Shown: positions 26,501 to 39,149 of the stretch, piece by piece
Layout: every line of letters begins with the position of its first letter
Numbering within the stretch: position 1 is the first letter of the stretch
Assembly (NCBI GenBank): GCA_024529925.1
Contig: JAFEUB010001103.1
Coordinates: 835,001-899,000 of the forward strand
Length of the DNA stretch: 64,000 nucleotides
Source of the DNA: Ophthalmolycus amberensis
Taxonomy: Eukaryota > Chordata > Actinopteri > Perciformes > Zoarcidae
Direction of reading: 5' to 3'
Position numbers and translations under genes: made by a program
The notes under the pieces: model-generated
Database searches by the model: none
Told to the model about the DNA's origin: nothing
Seen by the model: the letters and a program-made list of their open reading frames with translations, nothing else

Positions 26501-29500
26501 CTCGGCAAATCGACAAGATTCAGTGTGCCAAGACACTCATCCTCAGTCTGCAGCAGGTCAGTGGACACACTCAGTAATTATGACCCGTCGGTTCGTTTGT
26601 CGCGTTATGAAGAGGTTGTTGATGTTTAACGTTTCTCTTCCTGCTAAGCTCTTCAATGAAATGCTGTCTGATCTGGGTCACGGGTTCGACCGCTCAGCCT
26701 CCTCGTTCTGTGGCATCAAAGAGTTGGCCCGTCGGTTCTCTCTCACCTTCGGTCTGGACCAAGTCAAAACCAGGGATGCTATCGCCATGCTGCACAAGTA
26801 AGGCTTCGGTCTGCTCTCGTTGCGTCGCTCCTCCTACACTTGTTTTGCCTTGCATCTGGGAGCTGTCGAGTTCGACAAATCGCTCCCTGAATACTGTCTT
26901 TCTTCTTGCCATGTTATGTTTTCGTGTTATTCTGGAGAGGCTTAAGTGCAAATATGTTGCAGTCTTGCCCATTCCCATGCACTAATGTTACTTAGTCTAA
27001 AATAAACCCATCGGGCTGTTCAAACACACAGAAGAGCAACAGTGCTGTAGACACAAAACTGGTCTGTTGCATGTAAGCACTTATCAGAGGAGCTCCGTGT
27101 GATCTTATGTCGTGATCCTAAATTTGTAACTTAATTTCTGTCGCCACCAGCGCATGTCAACATTGTTATTCTTAACTAAGAAAATATTTTTAAATGCTTC
27201 TTTTCAGCACCAATCGAGAAATGATTGTATGAACGGCACACAATCCTCCACATTTGTAAATACCCCACTTCCCATCACATTGTACTGTGTTTTTTTCTCA
27301 TGTGGATTCTTATATTATAATCTCAGGACGGTTCCAGAAAATCCGATGTATGCACATTCGCTATGCTAGCATGGATATCCCTTACACTTGTGCAACATCT
27401 GGGTGCACCATGTAATGGGATATGCCAGATGTGCGACAGGAGTTTGAGTAATAAAAGACAGGTTGAAGATTCTGCTCTCTGTCCAGCCAGTATTTAAAAT
27501 GTTAAAGCTTCCAAAGCAATGTTGCTGCTTATTAAAAAAACCAAACATGCTCAGGAAGACACACTGATGTTTGAAAAATAGTCTCAAAGTTGTGACGTAG
27601 TTAAGCGAGGCCTGCTGGTGGTTTGAAACATGGACCACATGACCGGAGTCCCTGGTTCAAATGAATAAAAGCATCTCTGTCCTCGTCAGTTCAATTGAAT
27701 TTGAGTTTTGAGTGAACAGTACGTGTCAACTATTTCATGTTCTGTGTCCATGAACCCCATTCTTATTGTTCTTCCTCTCCGTCTCGTTGCATCTGTCAGG
27801 GACGGTATCGAGTTTGCGTTTAAGGATCCGAGTACCCAGGGAGAAGGAGGCCCTCCCCTCAACCTGGCGTTCTTGGACATCCTGAGCGAGTTCTCCTCGA
27901 AGCTTATGAAACAAGACAAGAGGACTGTGTAAGTTGTTGGTTTTTCTGCTCAGTCGACGGGTGGGAGGCGTCGGTGTAACAGGTGTTTTAGACAACTGGT
28001 GCAACTGGTGTCTCAGACGGTTGAGGCTTTTCTTTCTCCCCTCCAGTTGCACCTGCTCGTGTCTGTAAATGCATGAGTTTTTGTTCATCTTTGTCTGTGT
28101 GACCCCCCCCCCCCCCCCCCCCAATGCTTCTCCTCAGCCACATGTACCTGGAGCGCTTCATGACGTTCCAGATGGCCCTGCAGCGAGAGGACTGCTGGCT
28201 CCCCCTCATCTCCTACAGGAACTCCCTGCAGGCCGGCGGCGATGACGACACCATGTCGGTGATGAGCGGCTACTCCAGCAGAGGCTCGTCCATCCGCTCC
28301 AAGAAGATCAAGCCTCCCGCGGCTACAGCGGGAACGTCGGCGGCCAAGAGGAAGCTGCCAGAGGGTACTGCACACTCGGGAATCAGCAGAGTCATCAATA
28401 ATGGGATTAATAAAGCTGCCACTTCGGGGAAAAAAAAATAGGCATTTACTTGAATATTGAATGTTTACATTTTTTAAATAAATGTAAACAAGTGTATTCA
28501 TTATTAGGTTGAAAACAAAAAACCTACCGAGCCGTGAATATTGTGTAGCGTTCTGGCACAAACGCACTGAAAATAGGTCTCCATGAGAGCCTCCATACAT
28601 TATAGCCCTGCAACGATGTTACAAAAGCAGAGTTTCAAACCCAGATTAACCCAAATGCATTTCTGGGCTCAGTTGATGGTGCGGGGAGATTATCAACAGC
28701 AGATGGTGGGAGAGAGTCAGAAGAGTCAAACTGCTCTTTATCAATCACACAAAGTCATTTAGCTGTGTGTTTGCTGAAGACCTGCTCAAGATAAACATTA
28801 ATTTAATTTCTAAGGCATTAAAATGCAGCGTTCGGTGAGGAAAACATCCGTCCAGGTTTGATAAAGGCTGATGTTATAATACGGTCAAAATTAGATTAGT
28901 GTTGTCGTCTTTTATCAGTTATGTTCTTGGCCCCTAATTTAATTAGGTTTGTGTTGCTTTTGGATTTCACTGTCGAGATGATATTATTATCTCCATAACG
29001 ATTACATTTGAACACGTCGCGATAACGTTGACCTTCGACCCATACTCACAACGATCGTTTCCTCTCCAGAGGAGAGCAGCAGCAGCGAGGTGTGGCAGCA
29101 GAGCATGCAGACCCCGGTCATGTTGCCGTCGCCCCATCTCACCTCCACCGCCATGCGAGACCCGAAGAGGGGCCGCGAGGACAGCTTCATGGGGGTCTAT
29201 CCGCTTCCCCACGACCAGCAGCAACCCCACCAACTCCCACAACACCATCAACAGACGCCGCAGCACCATCAAACACCTTTGGACTACAAGTACGTATGCC
29301 TCACTGTCGCACTCCCACAACGATGCAGACAGTTCAGTACGACACACTTCACAAGGGGGTCCCGGTTTAATACGTGCAAGATATTAAATGCAACATCAGC
29401 TTTTGTGCTGCCCCGCCATTTCAGAAACTCTCTCATGATCATTTTCTTTTCTATAATTATCGTTTATTTAATTATCCTGGATAAATAACTGCATCCAGGC

Positions 29501-32500
29501 CCAGCGTACCGCTCAGTGGATCACTTATTCTCTTTAGAATGGGATCAGAGGACGAGAGCACGAGCCAACACGCATTAAGAAAGAGTTCAATGAAATCTCC
29601 CATTTGCGTGCTATTAATTTACAGGGTAAAACGCTGTAAAGATGCTTCGCAGCCTGCCAAGTGTTGGCCCTACTGGGACGGTGACTGATTAGTTTACTTA
29701 TCCAACCTGACTCTCCACAGGCGCCTGGCCAGCGGGCCGTCAGTTGTATCTGACGTGCTTGTGATACCCCCCCCAGTTAAATCAGCAAATACCTGCATTA
29801 GAAATGTGCTAATTGCCTCTTCCCTTGTGCGTTTTTAGTTCCCAGGTGACGTGGATGCTGGCTCAGAGACAGCAGGAGGAGGCTCGCCAGCAGCAGGAAA
29901 GAGCCATGAACTACGCCAAGCTCAGGACCAATCTGCAGCAGGCCATGTAAGACACGCACACGCTTTGTGCGTCGAGCTGCCTTTTTGGAAAATCTCATCA
30001 AATGCACGATTCCATAATTGTTTAATGCTTTGCGTTTGCAGTCGTCGCGGCACTGGGCTTATGGAGGAAGACGAAGAGCCAATTGTGGAGGATGTGATGA
30101 TGTCATCTGAGGGCCGTATAGACGACCTGAATGAAGGCATGGACTTTGACACCATGGACATTGATCTGGTAAGATCCACATCTAACTGGGTTTAAGCTGT
30201 AAAGCCCAACAATGGTGTTTGTGAATCCCTCTGTGCTAGTTGTGATCATTTAATAAATTGCAGTCTTTGTCGCTGTGATTGACGGATTAAATCTTCTTGT
30301 ACTTTGATACGTTTGGAAGATGTTAGTTTCCTCCTCAACACCTTCAGTGTCCTGCTTGGGTCTCCCTCACACGCATCCTCGCTGAACAACAAGCCTCGAG
30401 GTCAAATCACACAACAAACAGGCTTTTAAAAACAAGACGTAGACGCCTCGTAAAACTGCCAATAGGAGGCAACATCTGACATCTGGTCGTAGGACATTAA
30501 GGCCAGATGTTGCATCTGGAGACTTGTCGTGGTCTGATTATTCCACGGTCACAACGCTGGATACAATGTCGTCCTGAGATACTTGGAAAACAAACATTTA
30601 AGAACTTGAAAAACCTTGAAATTGTCAGTGAGCCTCGTTGTTTCATAGCGCGTTATCCCCGGCGCCAGCTGAGAACCGGAGCCTCTGAGACCCTGACTGC
30701 ACGTCAAACGCTCATTACAGTTGGGTTGCTGGTTTTGCACACATACACACTCTGGGGAGTAAGCAGTCGGTTATTCTCAGAAAAGACTGAGATTTGTTTA
30801 GCATGCAAAAATCAATAACAAGGAGCTAGTGTTGCTCTTTGCACGCAACATCAAAATGAGCAAAGAAGACAAAAGAGAATTGTTGACTGCGGGGGGGAAT
30901 TATGTATCTGTTTTTTGTTTTTTTTGAAAAGATAATGAAAGACTCTGCGGTGCCTAGCGACTGTCGCCACACCACGAGGCAACATGACTAATTCATTTGA
31001 CCATTTAGCTGAACGCCACAGAACCATATACGAGGAGTGTAAAGCCAGAAACGTGTCTATTTTGGTGGCTTACGCTGGTGCCGGGACTCAGATGTCCCCT
31101 TGAATCAATCAACCAGAATATCGACCTAGTTCTTCTAAATTCACTACATTTGTTGCATTTATGATCAGTTCAGGGATCAGATTATACTTCATCGAAAACG
31201 TGCGTGTGCGTGTGTGCGTGTGTGTGTGTGTGTGTCAGATCAGAGAGAACAGGAAAATGATTTATATTTATTATTACAAGCTCCTTTTTGTAAAATATTT
31301 GAAGTAAACTTAAAGTTGTTTCTTTTTTTTGGTGGTTAAATATAATTAAAGAAACATAATTTAGTTTTCTGCTCTTTTGATTTACAGAATTATATTTCAC
31401 ATTTCCATAAGAATGAATTCTTCAGACAATGACTGATATGAGTTAATAATAGAACAATGAATCTACTTTCACTATTTAACAAGTTTATGTCTTTAGGCAT
31501 TTTGTCAGTTATCTATAATAATATCATTATTGATCTAAAATGATGTAATTGCATATTTTTAAGTCGGAAACCTTTTAAAAATAATTGAAATGAGAGTTTA
31601 ATAGTCCGCCCTGTGTGTGGAGGTCCAGAGGTAGAGTGATTGCTTCTGGACAGTTCCACCTGTTCAACAGATGATGGGGGTGCGGATGGATGCTTGGTAT
31701 GTTTTCCAATCCCATGCCTGAAATTGAGCCGTAGTTGTCTGGCGAGGTTTCTCTCTATGAGTTAAATCATTGCCGATGGTATTTATTTAAATTGTAACTC
31801 ATATTGCAAAAAGCCATAATATCACAATGTTGTTTTTCATTTCCAGTATTTTTAAGTACGGGCAAAGATTGTTTACATAACGGTTGTCTGCCGATGCAGC
31901 TGTCGCTGCGGGTACAGTTGTCTAAACGCAGCCTTTCTCTTCCAGCCGCCCTCAAAGAACCGTCGTGAGAGGTCCGAGCTAAAGCCGGACTACTTCGACC
32001 CCGCTTCTATCATGGACGAATCGGTAAGCAGCAGCTGCCTCCTGTCACTTCTAGAAGATGTCCAGCTGTGTTTTGTGTAATGAGCTTGTTCTGAGAATGG
32101 TGGTTTCCTCAGACCAAGTCAGTAGAACTCCGTGGAGGTAAATGGAGGATAGGTGGCTTCCGTGGACCACGTGCAGGCGTGTTATATTTGGGGACTGTGC
32201 GAAACATAAAGACGAGTTCAGCTGGACCGGCCTGTGTGCTTTGCAGCCAAACACCATTTCCTATCGGTTGCAAAGCCACCGTTTCTAACTGTATAAACAA
32301 GCCAAATTTGATTTATTTCATAACGCACCGCCGACCTTAAACTCCTGTTTCCCACCTTCAGAAAGCCCGTGGGTTTGCCTCAGGGCTTGTTTCCTGCTCT
32401 GAGCTTTGACACGCAGCGTTTCTCAGACGCTGCCTCAGCTACAGGGCAGAGGGAAGAAAAGTGTGTGTGTGTTTCTGTTATGTGAACTTTGAACAATTTC

Positions 32501-33088
32501 ATTGTCACCACAAAAAAACAAAAATATCACAGCAGGCTTTACTCCTCGCCGAACACGTAGCGTCTTGTTCCATCTCGCTGTTCCTGAACACAGTAACAGA
32601 ATGCGGCGCTCTTAGCCGCTCAGCTTCTGGCTCCTGACACAACCGCTCTGCCTCAGATCCGTTTTATTTTAGAAGTGATGTGGCTGTCGAGGAGATTTTA
32701 TTTTCAAACAGCAGAGAGTCAAAGGGAGTCAATGCAGTTTGAGATTAAATAAATAAATAAAATGTTGAGCATTTTGTTCCACTACCTTTTGCTGTGAGCT
32801 GGCTTCAGGCAAAGCATTGCTGCATTTTGTTCTGTCTGATGTTAGACGTGGTCTGCTGGACTGGATGTTAAGTGACAATATGACAGATTATCAAACACTT
32901 GGCTCATTATTCATGTGATTTTCCTACTACAGGCCAGAGTGGTTCTATTTATGTTGTGTTTTTTTAATACCGGCATGTCAAGCCTACCCATTCCTTGTTA
33001 TTTCAGACTTAATAACTGGTTATTAATGTTCTCCCCCCCCCCCCCCTGTTTTGGTTTCCTCTAGGTCCTTGGGGTGTCCATGTTTTAA
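15650..33088 (+). CDS. stag2: Cohesin subunit SA-2 (STAG2), complete, 33 coding exons, one apparent 1-base frameshift
   Basis: STAG2 binds RAD21 in the cohesin ring and serves as the docking surface for CTCF and loading factors. Coding exons: 15650-15693, 15780-15861, 16040-16183, 16286-16382, 16555-16631, 16816-17020, 18062-18213, 19357-19430, 19538-19661, 20101-20199, 20385-20464, 20626-20733, 21190-21301, 21429-21546, 21634-21737, 23482-23574, 24061-24151, 24274-24477, 24949-25019, 25133-25220, 25339-25419, 25512-25604, 25881-26055, 26197-26336, 26455-26556, 26649-26797, 27800-27928, 28138-28364, 29070-29289, 29839-29946, 30042-30168, 31946-32023, 33065-33088. With one surplus base in the exon at 24061 discounted, this gives 1272 codons (human isoforms 1231/1268). 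It starts MIAAPEIP and ends VLGVSMF as in human. The STAG domain spans about 150-265. The conserved essential surface follows, with the tryptophan of KYVGWTMHD at 328 (human W334). The C-terminal acidic DDLNEGMDFDTMDIDL is kept. Confidence 0.95.
17021..18061 (+). other. stag2 intron after the STAG-domain exon
   Basis: Holds a short GT/GA microsatellite at about 17046-17088. Otherwise it is unremarkable intronic sequence. Confidence 0.5.
18214..19356 (+). other. stag2 intron upstream of the exon at 19357
   Basis: About 1.1 kb with no repeat, RNA gene or open frame that I can support. Confidence 0.5.
20560..20586. repeat. (TG)n microsatellite in a stag2 intron
   Basis: About 13 TG units, 40 bases upstream of the acceptor at 20625. 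Confidence 0.9.
21738..23481 (+). other. stag2 intron containing an old dispersed repeat
   Basis: About 1.7 kb. The segment at about 22383-22495 (CCTGTACTACAAAGCAG, then GGTTAGCGAGGTAACTTC) resembles a short non-autonomous element common in fish genomes. No ends or target duplications can be defined, so the family is left open. Nothing else is recognised. Confidence 0.4.
23606..23960 (-). mobile_element. 3' end of a non-LTR retrotransposon in a stag2 intron, minus orientation
   Basis: On the minus strand the fragment ends in CACTGAGGGACTAATAAAGG and then a (TTATC)n tail (plus-strand GATAA units at 23606-23625). That is the typical 3' end of several fish LINE and RTE-like families. The body contains TATTGCAC words, also usual for these UTRs. 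No reverse transcriptase remains, so this is a 5'-truncated copy. Confidence 0.65.
28103..28122 (+). repeat. C20 homopolymer inside a stag2 3' splice region
   Basis: Twenty consecutive C lie 15 bases upstream of the acceptor AG at 28136-28137 and form most of the polypyrimidine tract. A similar C14 run at 33033-33046 precedes the last coding exon. Confidence 0.9.
30169..31945 (+). other. stag2 intron, 1.8 kb
   Basis: Contains a GT-rich microsatellite at about 31200-31236. I see no exon. In mammals an alternative 111-base exon is spliced near this end of STAG2, but I could not identify its fish counterpart here. Confidence 0.4.
32024..33064 (+). other. Last stag2 coding intron
   Basis: About 1 kb, with only a C14 run near its 3' end. 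It separates the exon ending IMDES from the 24-base terminal coding segment. Confidence 0.5.
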
Positions 33089-34019
33089 GCTAATATCCAG
33101 ATGATTTTGACGCTGGGATAAAAGAAGAGGCGCTTTGTATTTAAAGAGAATTTTAGATGCGAAAACAGAAGTGTTTTCTGTAAGAAAAAGCAAAAAAAAA
33201 ACACACACAAAAAAAGAAAACGTCTGGCTTGTACTCCACGTGGACCAATGACGACCCACACTCAGTGTTGCTTGCTCAGAGAGGACATTGTTTCAAATAT
33301 TTACTTTTATAATCTTGGGTAAGCTCTTCCTGTTCTGAACTAGTGTAACAGGCCACTTCCAAACCGATTAGAAACGAGACGTGTCTGAAGAAGAATCCAT
33401 GATAGCTTTTTATAATTTTATTTTTCCTCTTTTTTTTCTTTCTTTTTTTTAAAACGGGGATGTGTTTAACTTAAGATACATTTTTTTTGTTTATGTCTAA
33501 CCCTTTTTACAATTGTAGTAAGTTACCAGGTGTGAAGTAGTAATTTATAAACAGACTGTAGTAGCTTGCTTGTACTGTGTTAGCCAAGTGGATGGAGGTC
33601 TTTGTTTCTGTGCTCTCTCTCTTTTTTTTTTTTTTTGCCCCCCTCCCTCTATCTCTTTAGTTCCTCCTCCCTGTTGTTGGGCCTGATTGGAGGTCCTGAT
33701 AACCACTGGTGGTTAAGACGTCGAGGTGTCGCGTAGAATCAGTCATGATCCCCTTTATGCTGTGAAGATTCCCAGAGTCCACTGAGCGCTCCACACTGTT
33801 AAGCAGTAAGTCCTAGAGCTTACCCCAAGATTTGGACCACCATCTACTTGAGAAATGTGTACCCCCCCACCCCCCCCTTCTCCAACAATGAGCAGATTTC
33901 TCTCCCAGTAGTGCCACTGTGTGGGCTCTGGCAGACAGCAGCTCGGTCAAAGAATTACACATCTTTTTCTCTTTTAAAATCCAGCAGCATAATGTTGAAA
34001 TGGGTACCTCTACATTTTC

Positions 34020-34025
34020 AATAAA
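34020..34025 (+). terminator. stag2: Proximal poly(A) signal of stag2
   Basis: AATAAA in TTTTCAATAAAAG, about 930 bases after the stop codon. It is followed by a T-rich region with TGTGC. Confidence 0.5.
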
Positions 34026-34982
34026 AGTTATATATGAATCGGTGCTGATTTTATATATGTGCTTTTGGTTTTCTTATTTTCGACTTTTCAACCTTCAGTC
34101 ACAAAAGTTTGAGAAATGTAAGTAAAACTACAACAAAAAAAGAAGAAAAAAAAGATGAAAGCATGCAAAGCCATGCATCAAGGAAGATTTTTAAATTTGT
34201 ATTTTTATGTTTTTTGTTTTTTCGTTGTTTTTTTTGTCTTGATAATGTCTTCGGGTTTCTACCTTTTTTCCTACGTGTAAATTAGTTTGGATAAAACTAA
34301 TGAAAAAGACTTGTGAAATTCAGCTTTAAGGTTTTCTCAACATTAAATAGTCCTCACAAAATACTTAAAAGATTTCAAATGTTAAAAGTGAAAGGTAGTC
34401 ATTCAGACGATACTGAACATGAACGTTATTCAGCAGCGCTGTGGCAGCTAGACAAAGCTTAGATTTTGGCATATATTTGTCACACACAAGTTTTAATGAA
34501 ATGTTTTGTCTACTGAGGTTTTTATTTTGTAGTCATTCCATGCTTAAGCCTTAAACATGCTCGTGGAGGCCACCGTCTCTCACAGTAATCTTCCATGTCA
34601 GAGGATCAGTCATGTTTAACGGTGGATAATTGGCTTCTTAGAACATGAAACATGAGGTGGTCAGATGTAATGTGATAAAGTAGATGAACAGCCTATATGT
34701 GTTTTGCCTAATTATTTTATGTAAGTAAAAAAGAAAATTCTTTTAAGGAAAAAGTACTGTTTATTGTTTGTTACTTACCACTACATTGGTATAAATTCTT
34801 ATTCGATCATGTGTATATATATACAAAATTTAATTTTTTTTTATTTTTTTTTGGCCATTTCTGTGTTTTTGTTTTAATTTTTTCTGCACTCTTGCCTACA
34901 CTCTAAGTTGTTGTCTATTATCCCATCCTCTTTCAGTCACTCTGTTTTCTGATTTGTACTTGTCTGGAGACAGTAACTTTTG

Positions 34983-34988
34983 AATAAA
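34983..34988 (+). terminator. stag2: Distal poly(A) signal of stag2
   Basis: AATAAA in TTTTGAATAAAAATC, about 1.9 kb after the stop. Sequence character changes after it, which suggests the true gene end. Confidence 0.55.
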
Positions 34989-37900
34989 AATCAACACATT
35001 TCATCGCTGGTACTTTTTACTTTTCACCACAATGACCGTATTACAGCTAATACTGGGGACAATCACATTCTTCTCTGGTTCTTTGTTCCTTTGCACATTT
35101 ATGCAGTTTGGCGGTACATATAGTTTAGTTGCGATGGCACTTTAATATTATTCACTCCGCTAACACAAGGGGGCAGTAGAGTCTAGGGCAGACTTCTGAT
35201 CAGCCCCACAATGGCAGTGCTCTTACTGCACTCTTTATAATACGTGTCTAACCCTATGAATATGTATTCTCAGGCGCTCTTCATCCTTAGTGCACACATC
35301 TCGCTGCGTGCGACGGGCCCTCACATGTGCGTCGACTATCAGAAAGGGGCCCCAGACGTAGCGAGAGTCGTGCCCTGTTCTGCTGAGACAAAATAGTCGC
35401 TGCCGTAATGATAAAAGTGGGGAGCAGAGGTTTGCGGAAGAAAGGATGAAAGCAGCACAGCCTTCTTGTTAAGTGCGCGATTACTAAAAGGGGAGCATCG
35501 GATCAATGCCGTCCTGTTACAATGAGAGCTCGGCCTTCATGTCCGGCCTGTGAGACATGAAGAGGCCCCGTCCATCGCCGCGGCAGTCTGCTCGTCACAT
35601 GTCGGCTGTCGGGACGATGTGCATGAAGCACTTACCTCGGCAGCACTGTTTTTATGAGCTGTACCCGTTTACGTAACGCACTGTTAGAGGTGTTCGTGCA
35701 GAAGAAGAGACCAGAAAACACATTTGGTGTATTTGTTGTCTAACCAGTTTTCTGACGAGGTGCTTTCATGTCAACATCTCATGCTGATAATGATAATTCC
35801 AAAACAATTGTTTGTTTTTACTCGCTGTATCAAGTTTAAACAAGTGACAAAGTTCAATCAACTTAAAAAAACAATGTTGAGACAACTAGAACATTGCAGT
35901 TAAATCAACTTAATGAACTTTACTCTCTGAGTTGAATCAAAGGCAATCTTTAAGTCGCGTTAACTTGCAGCAGGTGAACTTTCATTTGCAAGTTTAGCCG
36001 ACTTGAAATATTTTACTTCTGTGAAGAAACGATCCTCTTCCTCTCTGCGATCTGTTCCCACAGCGGTGTGCGTGCTTGGGCCGAGTTTTAAGTTATGTTT
36101 CTGAGGTCGGGGCTGCTCAGTTTAAATCAGAGCCGCGGGGCTTCCAGCTTGTGTTTACTCCTGATAACCCGAAGGCCTCCACAGACCCCTATCAGTTAGG
36201 CTGGTGCTGAGACCTCCAAAGAGGGTCAAGGAGGACTGGGAGTCCTGCTTCACACTGTGGGGGGGGGGACTAATCTAGCAGGATCTGAAAAGTACTTCAT
36301 GGAAACTTTTCAAATGTGTGTGCTCTATTTCTCTTTCGTATAATTGATTAACTCTCAGAAGAGTTGATGAGACTTTTTTTTCAGTACTCTGCAAGAGGAT
36401 AAAGTCCTAGAATTTTATTTCCACGGATTAATCATCAATGAGAGCATTGGTCGTAATCTCCTCAGTCAGCGGCTGACCCTGAGAAAATCTTTTACCAGGC
36501 ATCAGATTGGGCACGCGGCCGCTCGCATGCAGACACGCCAACTTCCAGGCCACCGGACGCTCAAAACGCCCTATGGGCTCATCTCCTGGTGCCTCGTGGT
36601 CCGCTGCAGTGCACCCCCATCCTTGACATTTCTGTGCCATCTCCCAACAATGCGCAGTGCGCCCGGTTGAAATATCCGGTAACTAATGAAAGGGGAAAAT
36701 AAATCTCTCCCGGATTAAGAGGAGACGCTCTGTGGGCCGTAACAGAGACGTCAAGGTGAATGTGAAATGAGCAGCAGGATCAATGCCCTTCATTATGAGG
36801 AGGAGGTTTCACCAGACAGGCCAGGACAGGTCTGAGATTCCAGTGGAAAGCTATGAATAGAGTGTGGGAACCTGATGTATGCCTCCTGTCGGTTCTCTTC
36901 GTATTGACACACACACACGGGCAGAGCGGCCAAAGGTATGCAGAACGAGTGAACGAGTGACGGGGCCATTGTACTTAAGAGGACAGCAGCAGGAGGATTA
37001 GTTCTCCCTTTTAACACCGAGGCCTGAGATGGTCCAACGTGTCGAGGAAATCTGTCGTCGGCAGAGCTGCAGGTGGTCCAGAGGGGTCGAATGCCCCGCG
37101 AGGCGAGAAAACAAGGCGATGTTTTCAGCCGGGACCGGGGTGACATTTACCCCGGGTGACCCTGGAATCTGATTCTCTCTACACCTTCTCTCCTCACCTC
37201 ACTGTTGTGGAGCCCCTTTCTCCTCGTCCCAGCGGGGCCTGAGCACTGCTGCGAGCATAACAATGCCACCCCCCCCCCCTCCTCCCCCCTCCCCTGAGGA
37301 AACTTGAAACTAGATTATGCTTTTTCAATTAGAAGGAAAACTGTGGAACAAAACAAAACATGCCGCACAAGGCCTACATTTCTCCCATTTATTCCCCAAA
37401 ACATCCCTTGAAGCTCATTCAAAGGTGACCCGCAGATATGACTGAACACATTTCTGGGCCAAGCCAGGCTCTGCTAAATCACGACTCCCTGTAAAGTTTG
37501 GACGAGTGTCTTATAAGGGCGTGATGAGACAGGTCTAATAAAGATGACAGAGAGCCCTGCATGTCACCAGACCCTGCCAGGAAACCCCGGTGATTAACGA
37601 GGGCCGGGGCACCTCTGCTAATAAGACTCATCTCTTTAATTGGCTCTACGATATGACCGTGCAAATGGGCCCAGGGTGTGCGGATGCATGTCCGCGCCAT
37701 GTCCATTTGTGCGTGCATGCTGGAGGGGAGGGCGGGTTCAACGTACATGTCGTGCATGTGCCTGTGCTTAGCTTTTCTCACCTCCCTTCTGCGTGGATAC
37801 AAGCCAGCGATGACGAAGCGCAGCCTCATTAGAAAGAGAGCACCGCCACAGCCGGCCAGGACTTAACACCCCACCCAATAATAATTTATTCAATCTATTC

Positions 37901-38086
37901 TTAAGTATTGCATGCGCTGGCAGATAGGGGTTAGGTTATGTAAGAGTGCGACAGTGCCTAGTTTGAATGCGATATGATGATCGTTATAAATCCGAGGCAG
38001 ACGACAGATGGCGGCGTACTTCAAAAGGTTGAGCAGGTAGAGCCGTTACTGCTCTTGTGCTGCCAGATCAGTCCCCAGGAAAGAGA

Positions 38087-38112
38087 GTGGTGGTGGTGGT
38101 GGTGGTGGTGGG
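38087..38112. repeat. (GGT)n short tandem repeat
   Basis: About eight GGT units followed by a G-run. Confidence 0.9.
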
Positions 38113-39098
38113 GGAGGGGGGGAATTAAGGGGTATAGTCAAAGATGAGGAGAGAGAGTGCAGACGCACTGAGAGAGAGCTGGTCCTCGTTAGCGCACTAT
38201 TCATCAGTCATGTGAGGTCAGGGAACCCTGAGGGGTGGCGTGTGACCCCCCCTCACCTCTCACCCCCTGAACCCCAGCCAGCACCTGGAGCCGAGGTATT
38301 TCCTTATAACATTTCCTTGCAACATTGGGTCTCTGATTCACGACCGGCGGGCTGAGGGCGTTGAGCTGGAGTAGCATCCAACGGTTGTAAATTTGAGTAT
38401 CTACACTGCACATCGCAGGAACATTTAAAAAAAAAAAAAAAAATGTACCAGCCAGTATTTGTAGAGCAGGGAGTGGTTGACCCGGGGGCGAAATGGGAGT
38501 GGACGGCACAGAGAGGAAAGGAGGAAATGCAGAGAGGACAGGGAGGGACGGGAGACGGAACGGGAGGAAGGTCAGGGTCACAGCTGCGATAAAGAGGTCA
38601 GGATGAAAGATGTTGCTTCAGTCCGGCCGTTGTGGAAAACAAACATCCTCCTAAAAATAGTTGGCAGACCTTTTCATCCGTCATCGCGGTAGCCTCATAC
38701 AGGTGTGTGAGCGACTGTGCTCTCGATAACAGACCTGGAATCTGCTGACTTCTCCGCCGCAAACTGGGTTAATAATGTAGAGGAGGAAAAAAAATGTGGG
38801 GGGGGGAGGGTTAATCCTAACTTCATAGGCCCTTTGACAAGCAGTCAGTGACTATCTTAACCCCTCCAATAAATATGACATGTCGCTTTTAACTTCATAT
38901 CTGCCCCTGACCACTAAACATTCAACTCTGACCTCTTACCCCGAGCCGGTGACCCTCCCTCACTCCATATGTCTTCATATCCCGTGAAGAATGTCCCCTG
39001 AGCCGCAGCAGAGCTGCTTTGAGTAAACTTTTCTTTTTGACCGGCTGATTGACAGATCGAGCGAGCCCGAGATGCTCAAGGCAAATAAGACACGCCGG

Positions 39099-39100
<2 letters not shown>

Positions 39101-39135
<35 letters not shown>

Positions 39136-39149
39136 ACACACACACACAC
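39101..39149. repeat. (CA)n microsatellite
   Basis: About 24 CA units with one GA interruption at 39131. Confidence 0.95.

Larger units (their letters stand above)
33089..35010 (+). other. stag2: stag2 3' untranslated region
   Basis: This is AT-rich non-coding sequence following the stop at 33086-33088. It has poly(A) signals at 34020-34025 and 34983-34988, implying a short UTR of about 0.95 kb and a long one of about 1.9 kb. T- and A-runs are frequent, as in long vertebrate UTRs. Confidence 0.65.

Noticed and set aside
36428..37829. Open frames of 70-117 codons in the stag2-ephrin interval
   Set aside because: They have no recognisable domain, splice sites or start context; such lengths are expected by chance in GC-richer DNA.
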